Below are positions 1 to 7,570 of a stretch of 49,397 nt of DNA, in pieces. The translations under genes were made by a program, and so were the position numbers. Position 1 is the stretch's first letter; the number at the start of each line of letters is the position of its first letter. The notes under the pieces are model-generated. The model was not told the origin of the DNA. It made no database searches and saw nothing but the letters and a program-made list of their open reading frames with translations. The stretch comes from SZUA-430 sp044375275. GTDB taxonomy: Bacteria > Pseudomonadota > Alphaproteobacteria > Micropepsales > Micropepsaceae. The stretch covers positions 1 to 49,397 of the forward strand of contig JBILMZ010000004.1 in the NCBI GenBank assembly GCA_044375275.1, given 5' to 3'.

Positions 1-388
1 TGCCTTCATGGAGCGGCAGGAGGCTCGACGCGTCATTCAGGCCATCGCGCGAAGCAAGGACGGCCACCAGGGCCGGAACATAGGCGTCCGGTCGCCCTGG
101 AACGCGGGCCAGGGTGCAGGCCCCGCTGCCCAGCATCATCTCGCATGTCTGCAATTCGCGGTACTGCGGCGCACGCCTGTAGTGGATGTCGAGGGCCTGC
201 TTCAACAGCTGGCGGCACGTCGCATCGTCAAACGCGCGCAGGCAGTCCTGTGGGGTGGCGATCACGCGTGCAAAAGTCTCCTCCTTGCGCAGGAGCAGTA
301 CGCCGGCAATCACAACGACCGTCAGCGCAATGCCGGTACCGACAGCCCAGTGGAGGAGATCCATTTTCATGCGTGCGCGAGTGATCAT
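1..388 (-). CDS. DUF1190 (YgiB)-like membrane-anchored protein, 3' end cut by window edge
   Basis: The minus strand is open from about 415 to the left edge, so the C-terminus lies outside the window. The chosen start (388) has GCGGGGAC just upstream; in-frame ATGs at 370 and 364 are alternatives. The protein has a short N-terminus, one hydrophobic segment (roughly residues 13-30) and then a cysteine pattern: PQDCLRAF, DATCRQL, then APQYRE, LQTCEMM and GSGACT. The Cys, AP-Y, C-E and G-C spacing resembles the start of DUF1190 proteins such as YgiB, whose function is poorly known. Family assignment is by remembered pattern, not by search. The membrane anchor is read from hydrophobicity. Nothing nearby suggests a role. 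Confidence 0.62.
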   Translation of the reverse strand, partial: MITRARMKMDLLHWAVGTGIALTVVVIAGVLLLRKEETFARVIATPQDCLRAFDDATCRQLLKQALDIHYRRAPQYRELQTCEMMLGSGACTLARVPGRPDAYVPALVAVLASRDGLNDASSLLPLHEG

Positions 389-489
389 GTCCCCGCAAGT
401 ATGACGCACCGCCATTAAGGCGGCTCTAATCGCCCGGCGAGCGCGAAAAGCGCCATCGCCCCGAGCGGTTCATGATCTGTTGACCGTAA

Positions 490-747
490 TTTCCTGCGAC
501 AGGTGTTTCAGCCCGGCACGATCGACACGCCATAGAGGCGCCACTCGCCGCGGGTGACTTCAGCCTTGTGGCAGCGGGCATGCAGCTCATCGTCTATGTG
601 CTGGGCTTGAGATCGTCCGCGCAGCAGATCCTGATCAACGTCCTCACCAATGCCGTCATGTTCACGGGCAAGGGCACCTGCGTCACGCTCTTGCTGCCGG
701 ATCGCTGTGTAATGAGGGAGCACGCGTCCCTCGCAGCGGCGCGCTAG
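490..747 (+). pseudogene. Decayed histidine-kinase fragment (N-box remnant)
   Basis: This plus frame is open from the stop at 487-489 to TAG at 745-747 and has no convincing start. At 622-690 it encodes QQILINVLTNAVMFTGKG, which looks like the ATP-binding N-box of sensor kinases (usual form: QILINLLSNAIKFT-x-G), followed by a short beta-strand-like CVTLLLPD. No H-box, G1/G2 boxes or receiver are nearby, and the upstream part of the frame (PLAAGDFSLVAAG) only loosely recalls the end of a kinase dimerisation domain. I read it as a remnant of a deleted kinase gene. Chance resemblance is possible because the match covers only about 20 residues. Confidence 0.35.
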
Positions 748-834
748 GACAGCCGTCACAAATCCTTCTGCAAGTCGTCACGATTGGTTCGCCTTTGCTA
801 CCCATGTCTTCCGTAAACGGGAGCAAGGTGAGCA

Positions 835-1074
835 ATGGAACAGTCAGGCTGGTCAAAACCATGGTACCGCTCGCGCGGCGTCTGGGGTGCGATCCTCGGA
901 GCCATAGGCACGGTCTACGGCCTCTGGGCAGGGCTTCTGCCGTGCGGGTTCTGGCAGTCTACCCACAACTACGCATCGGCCGCCGTGACGCTCTATGGCG
1001 CGCTGCTGGCCTTTGTCGGCCGCAGGACGGCGAGCCAGCCCATCCACTTCTTCTGGCGCTACCGCGTGGACTGA
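835..1074 (+). CDS. Small membrane protein, holin-like, function unknown
   Basis: A 79-residue protein with a good ribosome binding site (AAGGTGAGCA) before the ATG. After a short polar N-terminus with KPWYRSRGVWG come two hydrophobic segments, about residues 16-36 and 46-62, separated by a turn with a lone Cys and an aromatic stretch; the tail is RRTASQPIHFFWRYRVD. The W-Y-x-S-R-x-V-W-G entry to the first membrane helix is common in small phage-holin-type and related two-helix proteins, but no lysis genes are nearby, so no holin role is claimed. It lies between the kinase remnant and a convergent methyltransferase gene. Confidence 0.6.
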   Translation: MEQSGWSKPWYRSRGVWGAILGAIGTVYGLWAGLLPCGFWQSTHNYASAAVTLYGALLAFVGRRTASQPIHFFWRYRVD

Positions 1075-1148
1075 AAACTGAATTGCAGCCAGCGTCGCAG
1101 AAGCCGATCAGTTACAGACCTGCAAAGGTCGTATGCGCTCACTTGGGA

Positions 1149-1934
1149 TCAGGCGCGAGACATTACCGCGACATTTGCCGTAGACGGGATGGAAATTGAT
1201 GTAGCGCCCGTGGCACGCCGCCGGAACTCCGCGACCGTTTGATGCTGCTGCTGCACCGTCAACGAAGTCCAGTGCGGCAGCACGCGGAAGCTAAGGTCTG
1301 CGTTGTCGAGAACATAAAGCGGAAGCAGGAATGCATGGCTAACCTGTTTAACAAGCACATCTCGAAAGCCCGCCAGTTCAAGCGCCGAACGCAGGCGTTC
1401 GGCATCGGCCAGCACCCGCATTCCGCCTGGCGGTGGCACCGCTTCGAGATCAGGAAACAGCGATCGGCGGACATCCACCAGTAGCAGGTTCACAGCTGCA
1501 CCGTCCGGATCAGCCCAGGTCGTCATTGCCGCCCGTCCTCCCGGGCGCAGAACGCGCGCCATTTCACGCAGGCCCAGTTGCCAGTCAGGAAAGAGCATGA
1601 TGCCGAAAGTGGAAACCGCCGCGTCAAAGCTGGCATCCGGAAACACAAGGTTCTGGCCGTCCATCTGACGTGCATGGACGTTGGGCAGGCGTGCGGCATC
1701 AACTCGATCTATCATGCCTTGGGAAAAGTCGATGGCCGTGACTGCGGCACCGGTATCGGCCGCGACGCGTGTGGCGGCGCCGGTTCCGCACGCAATGTCG
1801 ATTACGTGGTCCGCTGGTGTCAGTTCAAGTGGTTCGATCGCGACGCGGGCAAACGCTTGGGTGAATGGCGCTGCCAGGGCTTCATATTGTCTTGCAGCAT
1901 TGTCCCAATGCAGGCGGGAGTGCTGATCTGTCAT
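1149..1934 (-). CDS. Class I SAM-dependent methyltransferase (UbiE/Methyltransf_11 type)
   Basis: A 261-residue protein with a canonical Rossmann-fold methyltransferase core: motif I VIDIACGTGAATRV near residue 45, an acidic end of strand 2 (AIDFSQGM), MDGQNLVFPDASFDAAVS, and the post-motif VLRPGGRAAMTTWA. It should transfer methyl from S-adenosylmethionine to a small molecule; the substrate is not evident. Its ATG overlaps the stop of the upstream merC-like gene by 4 bases (ATGA type), so the two are translationally coupled and both lie behind the Zur box at 2383-2399. That places it in the predicted zinc-starvation regulon, which is unusual for this family. It could instead be a general UbiE-like enzyme that is co-transcribed by chance. 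Confidence 0.88.
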   Translation of the reverse strand: MTDQHSRLHWDNAARQYEALAAPFTQAFARVAIEPLELTPADHVIDIACGTGAATRVAADTGAAVTAIDFSQGMIDRVDAARLPNVHARQMDGQNLVFPDASFDAAVSTFGIMLFPDWQLGLREMARVLRPGGRAAMTTWADPDGAAVNLLLVDVRRSLFPDLEAVPPPGGMRVLADAERLRSALELAGFRDVLVKQVSHAFLLPLYVLDNADLSFRVLPHWTSLTVQQQHQTVAEFRRRATGATSISIPSTANVAVMSRA

Positions 1935-2350
1935 CGCTTCAGTCCTCGCAGGTCAGCTGCAGGATGTGGCCATGACTTGAGGTGAAAGTGCGGAACCCCT
2001 CTGCGGGCCCGAAGTTTCAGGAGATGGGCACCTCCAAGGCACAGGCCACCAGCGACAGAGAGTAGCGTTTCAAGTTCATGAGGAGCGAACAATGCCGCTC
2101 CAAGGAGCACAAGGCCCGTTACGGCAAGGAACGGAAGGGGCCATCGCATTCTCCCAGAGTAGAGTGGCCTGATGAATGCCACCCAGGCCACAGGCGCTGC
2201 GAGCACAAGGATGCCGATGTGAATGCGCTCATCCTCGGCGAGCGATCCGGCGAACGGAAGTATGCCGCCAAGGAAGGGCAGCGCAAGACAGTGCACGAGG
2301 CACAGGCCTGAAAGCGTTGCTCCTGATGCGTCGGCGATGTGGTTTTTCAT
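1931..2350 (-). CDS. MerC-domain membrane protein, probably Zur-regulated
   Basis: A 139-residue protein. The start at 2350 is chosen because CGCAGGAAG precedes it at good spacing and because longer versions would run through the Zur box. It has the MerC signature in helix 1, SGLCLVHCLALPFL (paired Cys in CxxxC spacing plus His), a DERIHIG segment before helix 2 and four predicted membrane helices. The C-terminal tail contains several His (PHFHLKSWPHP). MerC proteins were described as mercuric-ion importers, but many chromosomal homologues sit outside mer operons. With a Zur operator directly upstream, a role in zinc supply under starvation is more likely here than mercury uptake. That is inference from context. 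Confidence 0.85.
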   Translation of the reverse strand: MKNHIADASGATLSGLCLVHCLALPFLGGILPFAGSLAEDERIHIGILVLAAPVAWVAFIRPLYSGRMRWPLPFLAVTGLVLLGAALFAPHELETLLSVAGGLCLGGAHLLKLRARRGVPHFHLKSWPHPAADLRGLKR

Positions 2351-2382
2351 TGAGCTTCCTGCGATCAAGTTGCGCAAGTGCA

Positions 2383-2399
2383 ATGTTATAGTATAACAT
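2383..2399. promoter_or_regulatory. Zur box (zinc uptake regulator operator), divergent
   Basis: The 17 bases ATGTTATAGTATAACAT form a perfect palindrome apart from the central base. This agrees with the alphaproteobacterial Zur consensus as I know it (TGTTATAnTATAACA core). The site sits 33 bases before the merC-like start and 45 bases before the COG0523 GTPase start, so one dimer site could repress both directions. The Fur-family regulator encoded in the plus-strand operon is the obvious ligand, which gives autoregulation. Confidence 0.85.
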
Positions 2400-2443
2400 A
2401 TCTTCAATACAAGTCTCATCTTGACCATGAGTGGAGCATACGA

Positions 2444-3679
2444 ATGACTGGGACTGATACCGCAACTGAAAGGGCCAGGCTGCCCGTGACCGTCCTTTCG
2501 GGATTTCTGGGTGCCGGAAAGACGACATTGCTGAACCGGGTACTGAACAATCGCAAGGGGTTGCGCGTCGCCGTCATTGTCAATGACATGAGCGAGGTGA
2601 ACATCGACGCAGAACTGGTGAGGCAGGGAGGTGCCGATCTTTCACGCACCAGCGAAACCCTGGTTGAAATGTCAAACGGGTGCATTTGCTGCACATTGAG
2701 GGATGACCTTCTCAAGGAAGTCGGCCGATTGGCTGCTGACGGAAGATTTGACTATCTGCTTGTCGAAAGTACGGGCGTCTCGGAGCCCTTGCCTGTCGCA
2801 GCGACGTTTGATTTCCGCGACGAACATGGCGTCAGTCTCTCCGACGTGGCCCGGATCGACACGATGGTGACCGTCGTGGATGCGGTGAACCTTCTGAAGG
2901 ACTATGCGTCGAAGGATTTTCTGGAGGATCGGGGAGAAGTTGCGGGCGAGGGCGATACGCGCGCGCTGGTGTCCCTGCTGGCGGAACAGATCGAGTTTGC
3001 CGACGTTGTCATCGTCAACAAGGTGGATTCGGCAAGCGCCGAGCAGCGTACGCAGGTCCGCACGCTCATAGCGTCACTGAATCCAGACGCAAAGGTGATC
3101 GAGACAAACTACGCTGATGTTCAGCTTGAAGAGGTCCTCAACACGGGTCGCTTCGACTTTACAAAAGCCCACGAGCACCCGCTCTGGGCCAAGGAACTTT
3201 ATGGGTATGCCGCTCACACGCCTGAGACAGAAGCCTATGGCATTGAGAGCTTCGTGTATCGGGCACGCAAACCGTTTCATCCGGAAAGGCTACACCGGTT
3301 CTTCTCCGAAGAGTGGCCCAACGTGATCCGTGCAAAGGGGCATTTTTGGATCGCAACCCGCCCAGAATGGCTGGGAGAAGTCAGCAAGGCTGGCACCATG
3401 ATCCAGCACCAAGGACTTGGGCGGTGGTGGGCCTCGGTTCCCCGGTCCCGCTGGCCCGAAGATGAACAGTCCCGCCAGTTCATCCTTGACAACTGGGACC
3501 CGGAAGTCGGAGACCGAAGGCAGGAATTGGTTTTCATAGGTGTCGGGATGGATAGGGCCGCAATCACAGCGCGCTTGGACGCTTGCCTGACGGATGTGCC
3601 GCGAGGACTGGACAAGCCTGGCGGCCCGTGGCGGCCCAAGCCGATGCGTGATCCTTTTCCAGCCTGGGGGAAAACATGA
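2444..3679 (+). CDS. COG0523 (CobW/ZigA-type) GTP-dependent metallochaperone
   Basis: A 411-residue protein. The start at 2444 (GTGGAG upstream) places the P-loop GFLGAGKTTLL at residues 20-30. The metal-binding CxCC motif NGCICCTLRDD is at about 79-88 (C80, C82, C83). A nucleotide-specificity motif VNKVD follows near 190, and then a CobW C-terminal domain. COG0523 G3E GTPases hand metals to client enzymes; the group linked to Zur (ZigA/ZagA-like) works in zinc limitation. The Zur box just upstream and the overlapping zur gene support that subgroup. The stop overlaps the regulator start by 4 bases. A cobalamin role (CobW proper) is unlikely because no cob genes are present. Confidence 0.93.
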   Translation: MTGTDTATERARLPVTVLSGFLGAGKTTLLNRVLNNRKGLRVAVIVNDMSEVNIDAELVRQGGADLSRTSETLVEMSNGCICCTLRDDLLKEVGRLAADGRFDYLLVESTGVSEPLPVAATFDFRDEHGVSLSDVARIDTMVTVVDAVNLLKDYASKDFLEDRGEVAGEGDTRALVSLLAEQIEFADVVIVNKVDSASAEQRTQVRTLIASLNPDAKVIETNYADVQLEEVLNTGRFDFTKAHEHPLWAKELYGYAAHTPETEAYGIESFVYRARKPFHPERLHRFFSEEWPNVIRAKGHFWIATRPEWLGEVSKAGTMIQHQGLGRWWASVPRSRWPEDEQSRQFILDNWDPEVGDRRQELVFIGVGMDRAAITARLDACLTDVPRGLDKPGGPWRPKPMRDPFPAWGKT

Positions 3680-4089
3680 GCACTGCCCGGGAGAAATTGA
3701 CCCCGCTGCGCCGCGAGATCCTTGATCTCATCAAGGCAGCGCAAAAGCCGGTAAAGGCCTACGACCTCATAGCGGCGCTGTCGCGCAAGCGCGGCGCCGT
3801 GGCCCCACCGACGGTCTACCGCGTGCTCGGCTACCTTCTGGAGCACGGTCACATACACCGGATCGAAAGCCTGAATGCCTTCGCCTTGTGCTCGCACGCG
3901 CCGGCAACAGCCGACCACGCATTTCTCATCTGCGACAATTGCGGAACCGCAGCCGAAGTTTGCAGCGGCGATGCGTACGATGCCCTCAAGGCCTTGTGCA
4001 CGCGTCGCGGATTTACGGCGGCGCAAATGAGCCTCGAGGTCCGTGGCCAATGCAAAAGCTGCAAGGGACGACAGGCGCACCTGAACTGA
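3676..4089 (+). CDS. zur: Fur-family transcriptional regulator, probable Zur
   Basis: A 137-residue Fur-family repressor. An N-terminal winged helix (LTPLRREILDLI, then PPTVYRVLGYLLEHGHIHRI) is followed by a dimerisation/metal domain with two CxxC pairs, CDNCG near residue 92 and CKSCK near 129, which normally hold the structural zinc. HAPATADHAF supplies further ligands. Its start overlaps the stop of the COG0523 GTPase (ATGA), so the two are translationally coupled behind the Zur box. The identity as Zur rather than Fur, Mur or PerR rests on context: a zinc metallochaperone partner and a Zur-type palindrome. Confidence 0.88.
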   Translation: MSTAREKLTPLRREILDLIKAAQKPVKAYDLIAALSRKRGAVAPPTVYRVLGYLLEHGHIHRIESLNAFALCSHAPATADHAFLICDNCGTAAEVCSGDAYDALKALCTRRGFTAAQMSLEVRGQCKSCKGRQAHLN

Positions 4090-4144
4090 CGTTCCGGTAT
4101 CGGCCGGTCTTGCCTCCCGCGACGAAACCCGACATCGTGGCGCC

Positions 4145-4879
4145 ATGAGCCAGACCGAGACCCCGCCCGCACTGCAGGTTCGCATCGTGCCGGTGACGCC
4201 CCTGCAGCAGAACTGTTCCCTGATCTGGGACACGGCCACGAAGCACGCGGCCTTCGTCGATCCCGGTGGCGACATTGACCGCCTCATGGGCGCCCTCGAC
4301 CATTTCGGCCTGACGCTGAAGCACATCTGGCTGACGCACGGACATCTCGACCACGCAGGCGCGGCCGCCGAGCTGCGCGAGCGCACCGGCATCAAGGTGG
4401 AGGGCCCGCACCGTGACGACCAGTTCTGGCTCGACCAGATCGAGGACAGCGCAAGGCGCTACGGCCTGTCAGGCGCGCGCAATGTAACGCCCGACCGCTA
4501 TCTCGAGGACGGCGACACGCTGGAACTGGAAGGCACGACATTCGGTGTCGTTCACACGCCCGGCCACACGCCAGGCCATGTCGTGATCTACAACAGCGTC
4601 GCCCGCGTGGCTTTCGTAGGCGATGTCCTGTTCGCAGGTTCGATCGGCAGGACCGATTTCCCGCGCGGCAATCACCAGCAGCTGATCGACTCGATCACGG
4701 GAAAGCTCTGGCCGCTGGGCGATGACGTCACCTTCGTGCCGGGACACGGCCCGACATCAACCTTCGGCCAGGAGCGTCGCACAAATCCTTTTGTGGCGGA
4801 TCGCCTGACGGGCTACGCCGGCACCGCAAAAACGGCGCCCAACGAAATCGATCAGAAAACCTCGAAGCGCTACACCTGA
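4145..4879 (+). CDS. MBL-fold metallohydrolase (GloB/YcbL-like)
   Basis: A 244-residue metallo-beta-lactamase-fold enzyme. The metal ligands are visible in order: THGHLDH (HxHxDH, about residues 60-66), HTPGHTPGH near 137-145, the bridging Asp in FVGDVLF near 156-162, and PGHGP near 200. The order and length fit the YcbL/glyoxalase-II-like branch, which hydrolyses thioesters such as S-lactoylglutathione; the substrate is not proven. It starts 55 bases after zur, so it may be read through from the Zur-controlled operon. The C-terminal tail (RLTGYAGTAKTAPNEI) is a short extension past the core. Confidence 0.88.
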   Translation: MSQTETPPALQVRIVPVTPLQQNCSLIWDTATKHAAFVDPGGDIDRLMGALDHFGLTLKHIWLTHGHLDHAGAAAELRERTGIKVEGPHRDDQFWLDQIEDSARRYGLSGARNVTPDRYLEDGDTLELEGTTFGVVHTPGHTPGHVVIYNSVARVAFVGDVLFAGSIGRTDFPRGNHQQLIDSITGKLWPLGDDVTFVPGHGPTSTFGQERRTNPFVADRLTGYAGTAKTAPNEIDQKTSKRYT

Positions 4880-5197
4880 AGCGGGGCCTGGTTTGCTCTC
4901 TCTTCTTTTTCTCCTTGTAGGAAACTGCAGGCTGGCCTGAAGTCTTTGGGTTGGGGGTCTGGAAGGGTAAGGGGTTGCGTTATGCTTCCGGCCAGCCCGC
5001 AGCACAGGGCTGCAAGCATCATCTGAAGACGAACATTCCTGCATCCCGATCCTGTCGCCCGCACCGCGAGGCCTCATCAGCGGCGCCTGGAGCATGACTG
5101 AAATGCGAAAGAACAGATAGCGAACAGAAAGAGCGAGCGCAAGACCCGATCCGCATCTGCGTCAATCTTGAGCAGGATTTTCCGAAAGCGCCGCTGA
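4880..5197. other. Gap between convergent genes, no feature recognised
   Basis: This is 318 bases between the MBL hydrolase and the convergent reductase gene. It holds a pyrimidine-rich run (CTCTCTCTTCTTTTTCTCC, 4899-4917) that could help termination, but no stem-loop precedes it. Open frames here have no codon-use or motif support. Confidence 0.5.
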
Positions 5198-6442
5198 CTA
5201 CTCCACCATCCCGAACGTCAGCCCCGCATTCGCCCGCAGGCGCTCGATCAGCGTCTGTCCCATGGCGGAAGCAGGTGTCCAGAAGCCGCCTTCAGGAGCC
5301 CCAGGCTTGCACTCGTTCAGGCAGAGCGCCGCCTCCGAGATCATCTTCGCCGTCGAGCCATAGCCCGGATCGCGATCACCCGTGACGCGCGCCTTGTAGG
5401 TCTTGCCATCCACGCCCGTGCCAATGAACAGCAGGTCAAAGCGTCCCCGCTCGCGCTGCTCCGGCGTCGGTCCCTCGCCAGGCTTGGGCAGCACAAAGCG
5501 GTTGAGCAGCGCGCGCGTCGGCGGCACGACCGCGGCCAGCCCGAATGCACCCATCGCGCCGGTGACCGCGAGGGCAGTGGGCGCACCAAGCAGCGAACCA
5601 CCCGTGACCATCGCCTCCTCATAGGTGAAGTCGCGACCATAGGCATAATCCATCACGGCGTTCGAGCGATGCACGACGCGTGTATTGATGGCGGCCATGA
5701 TGAAGGGCGCTGTCCAGGCCTTGGCATCCTGGTCATAGCGGACCGGCACGCTGCCCGGCTGACGCGGACCCTTACGCTCGCCCTGCGGGTTCAGCGCAAA
5801 CGGATTGCTCATGGCGTCCCGCACGCGCTCGTCGCGGAAGACCTCCTCGGCCATGTTCATCATGCTGGCAATGGTGCCGCCACTCGCGCCGCCCTTCATC
5901 GACATCACGCGCATGCGCACCGCGCTGCAGGGTGAGCCCGTGCGCTTCTTCACTTCGTCATTGAGGAACAGCACGCCAAGGTCGGAGGGGATCGAGTCAA
6001 AGCCGCAGCAGGGCACGATGCGCGCGCCGGTCTCCTCGGCTTGCGCCTGGTGCGTGTCGATCATGCGCTGGATCCAGGGCGCTTCACCCGCGAGATCACA
6101 ATAGTCCGTACCCGAGCGAACGCAGGCCGCGACCAGCTTTGATCCATACTTCGCATAAGGCCCGACGGTGGTCAGGATCACGCGCCCCTTGGCCGTTAAA
6201 GCGTCGAGCGCATCCTCGTCATCCGTGTCGGCTTCAAGGATGGTGAGCCCTTCAGCAGGCTTTCCCAGAGATGTCTTCAGCGCCTCAAGCTTCGCCCGAT
6301 TGCGCCCGGCAATGGCCCAACGCACTTCATTGCCGCGATAGGACGTCGCCAGATACTCGGCGATCAGGGCGCCGACATAACCCGTGGCACCCACGACAAT
6401 GACGTCAAAGGGCTTCTGCGCGCGTGTGGTGGCTGGGGGCAT
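5198..6442 (-). CDS. Saccharopine dehydrogenase-like NAD(P)-binding reductase (trans-acting enoyl reductase type)
   Basis: A 414-residue protein from the start at 6442, chosen because ACGGAG lies upstream and the dinucleotide motif is then close to the N-terminus; a longer start at 6550 is possible. The NAD(P)-binding motif is VVGATGYVGALIAEYL, followed by AIAGRNRAKLEAL and VILTTVGPYAKYG. The order and length match the family that includes mycobacterial trans-acting enoyl reductase Rv2449c-like proteins and eukaryotic SCCPDH. Homologues act on lipid or polyketide intermediates, or are of unknown function. It is a single-gene unit convergent with the MBL hydrolase and divergent from the ABC operon. 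Confidence 0.85.
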   Translation of the reverse strand: MPPATTRAQKPFDVIVVGATGYVGALIAEYLATSYRGNEVRWAIAGRNRAKLEALKTSLGKPAEGLTILEADTDDEDALDALTAKGRVILTTVGPYAKYGSKLVAACVRSGTDYCDLAGEAPWIQRMIDTHQAQAEETGARIVPCCGFDSIPSDLGVLFLNDEVKKRTGSPCSAVRMRVMSMKGGASGGTIASMMNMAEEVFRDERVRDAMSNPFALNPQGERKGPRQPGSVPVRYDQDAKAWTAPFIMAAINTRVVHRSNAVMDYAYGRDFTYEEAMVTGGSLLGAPTALAVTGAMGAFGLAAVVPPTRALLNRFVLPKPGEGPTPEQRERGRFDLLFIGTGVDGKTYKARVTGDRDPGYGSTAKMISEAALCLNECKPGAPEGGFWTPASAMGQTLIERLRANAGLTFGMVE

Positions 6443-6599
6443 GGGAACGGCTCCGTTTCGAATGGACGCAACGGGCATTGGTTCATCATGCCTGTCAAGA
6501 TCATAGGGCGGTGCGGGCTCGTGTCTGGCGCGCAAATCCACACCGGGCATCGTGTTTAACCAATGACCGAGAGCGGCAGGTGTCCCTCATGCACAAATG

Positions 6600-6620
6600 C
6601 GTGAGCCACGATCTCTCACG
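6600..6620. repeat. Short inverted repeat upstream of the ABC operon
   Basis: CGTGAG at 6600-6605 and CTCACG at 6615-6620 form a 6-bp inverted repeat with a 9-base spacer. It lies about 70 bases before the ABC ATPase start and could be an operator or a leader hairpin. Arms this short are not strong evidence. Confidence 0.25.
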
Positions 6621-6686
6621 ACTTGGTGATGCGCGCGTCATCGAGCGGGTCGATATAAGGGGCAGGGGAATTCAAGGGGACAGGGC

Positions 6687-7562
6687 ATGCTGGTCGTAGA
6701 TGGCGTCACACAGGTTTACCGTGGTGGCGTGGTTGCGCTGAACAATATCAGCTTTGAAATCAAGCCGGGCCTGTTCGGCCTGCTGGGTCCCAACGGGGCC
6801 GGCAAGTCGACGCTCATGCGCACGATCTCGACATTGCAGGCACCTTCCAAAGGCGCCATCCACTTCGGCGACATTGACGTCATCCGCGAACCGGAGCGCC
6901 TGCGCCAGGTGCTCGGCTACCTGCCACAGGACTTCGGCGTGTACCCCCGTGTCAGCGCCTACCGCATGCTGGACCACATGGCCGTGCTCAAAGGCATTTC
7001 AGATGCAAAAGAGCGTCGCGAGACCGTCGAGACCCTGCTGAAGCAGACCAATCTCTGGGCCGTGCGCAACAAGGCCATTGCAGGCTTCTCGGGCGGCATG
7101 CGCCAGCGCTATGGCATCGCCCAGGCCCTGATCGGTCAACCCCAGCTGCTGATCGTGGACGAGCCGACCGCAGGCCTCGACCCCGAGGAGCGCAACCGCT
7201 TCCTCAACCTGCTCGCCGATGTCAGCCAGAGCGTGGTCGTGATCCTCTCGACGCACATCGTGGAAGACGTGGCCCAGCTCTGTTCCGACATGGCCATCAT
7301 CTCGAAGGGCAGCATCGTACGCCACGGTGCGCCCAATGCGCTCATCTCCGAACTCAAGGGAAAGGTCTGGCGCGCCTTCATTGCCAAGGGTGAACTCGAT
7401 CAGGTGAAGGCGAAGCACAACGTGATCCTGTCGCGCCTCGTGGGCGGACGCACGCTCATCCATGTCCTCGCCGACGGCAATCCGGGAGAAGGCTTTGAGC
7501 CCGTGAACCCGGATCTCGAGGACGTCTACTTCGTCGCCCTCAACAGCGCCCAGAAGAACTGA
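6687..7562 (+). CDS. ABC transporter ATP-binding protein
   Basis: A 291-residue ATPase with Walker A GPNGAGKST (about residues 34-42), Q-loop LPQDFG, ABC signature FSGGMRQR, Walker B LLIVDEPTAGLDP and the switch His in LSTHIVED. The C-terminal 80 residues form an extra domain of the kind seen in ABC-2 exporter ATPases. A strong AGGGGACAGGG precedes the start. It is followed after 8 bases by its membrane partner, the permease/peptidase fusion, so the two form one transport unit. The substrate is unknown. Confidence 0.95.
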   Translation: MLVVDGVTQVYRGGVVALNNISFEIKPGLFGLLGPNGAGKSTLMRTISTLQAPSKGAIHFGDIDVIREPERLRQVLGYLPQDFGVYPRVSAYRMLDHMAVLKGISDAKERRETVETLLKQTNLWAVRNKAIAGFSGGMRQRYGIAQALIGQPQLLIVDEPTAGLDPEERNRFLNLLADVSQSVVVILSTHIVEDVAQLCSDMAIISKGSIVRHGAPNALISELKGKVWRAFIAKGELDQVKAKHNVILSRLVGGRTLIHVLADGNPGEGFEPVNPDLEDVYFVALNSAQKN

Positions 7563-7570
7563 GGCCCGCG

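Noticed and set aside
835..1074. Phage holin as evidence of a prophage
   Set aside because: No endolysin, structural or integrase genes are nearby; the resemblance is limited to a short two-helix layout.
1931..2350. A mercury-resistance (mer) operon
   Set aside because: Only a MerC-like protein is present. There is no merA, merT, merP or merR, and the operator is of Zur type.
4757..5095. 112-codon minus frame over the MBL gene end and the following gap
   Set aside because: No ribosome site, no domain and erratic composition; it partly overlaps a secure gene.
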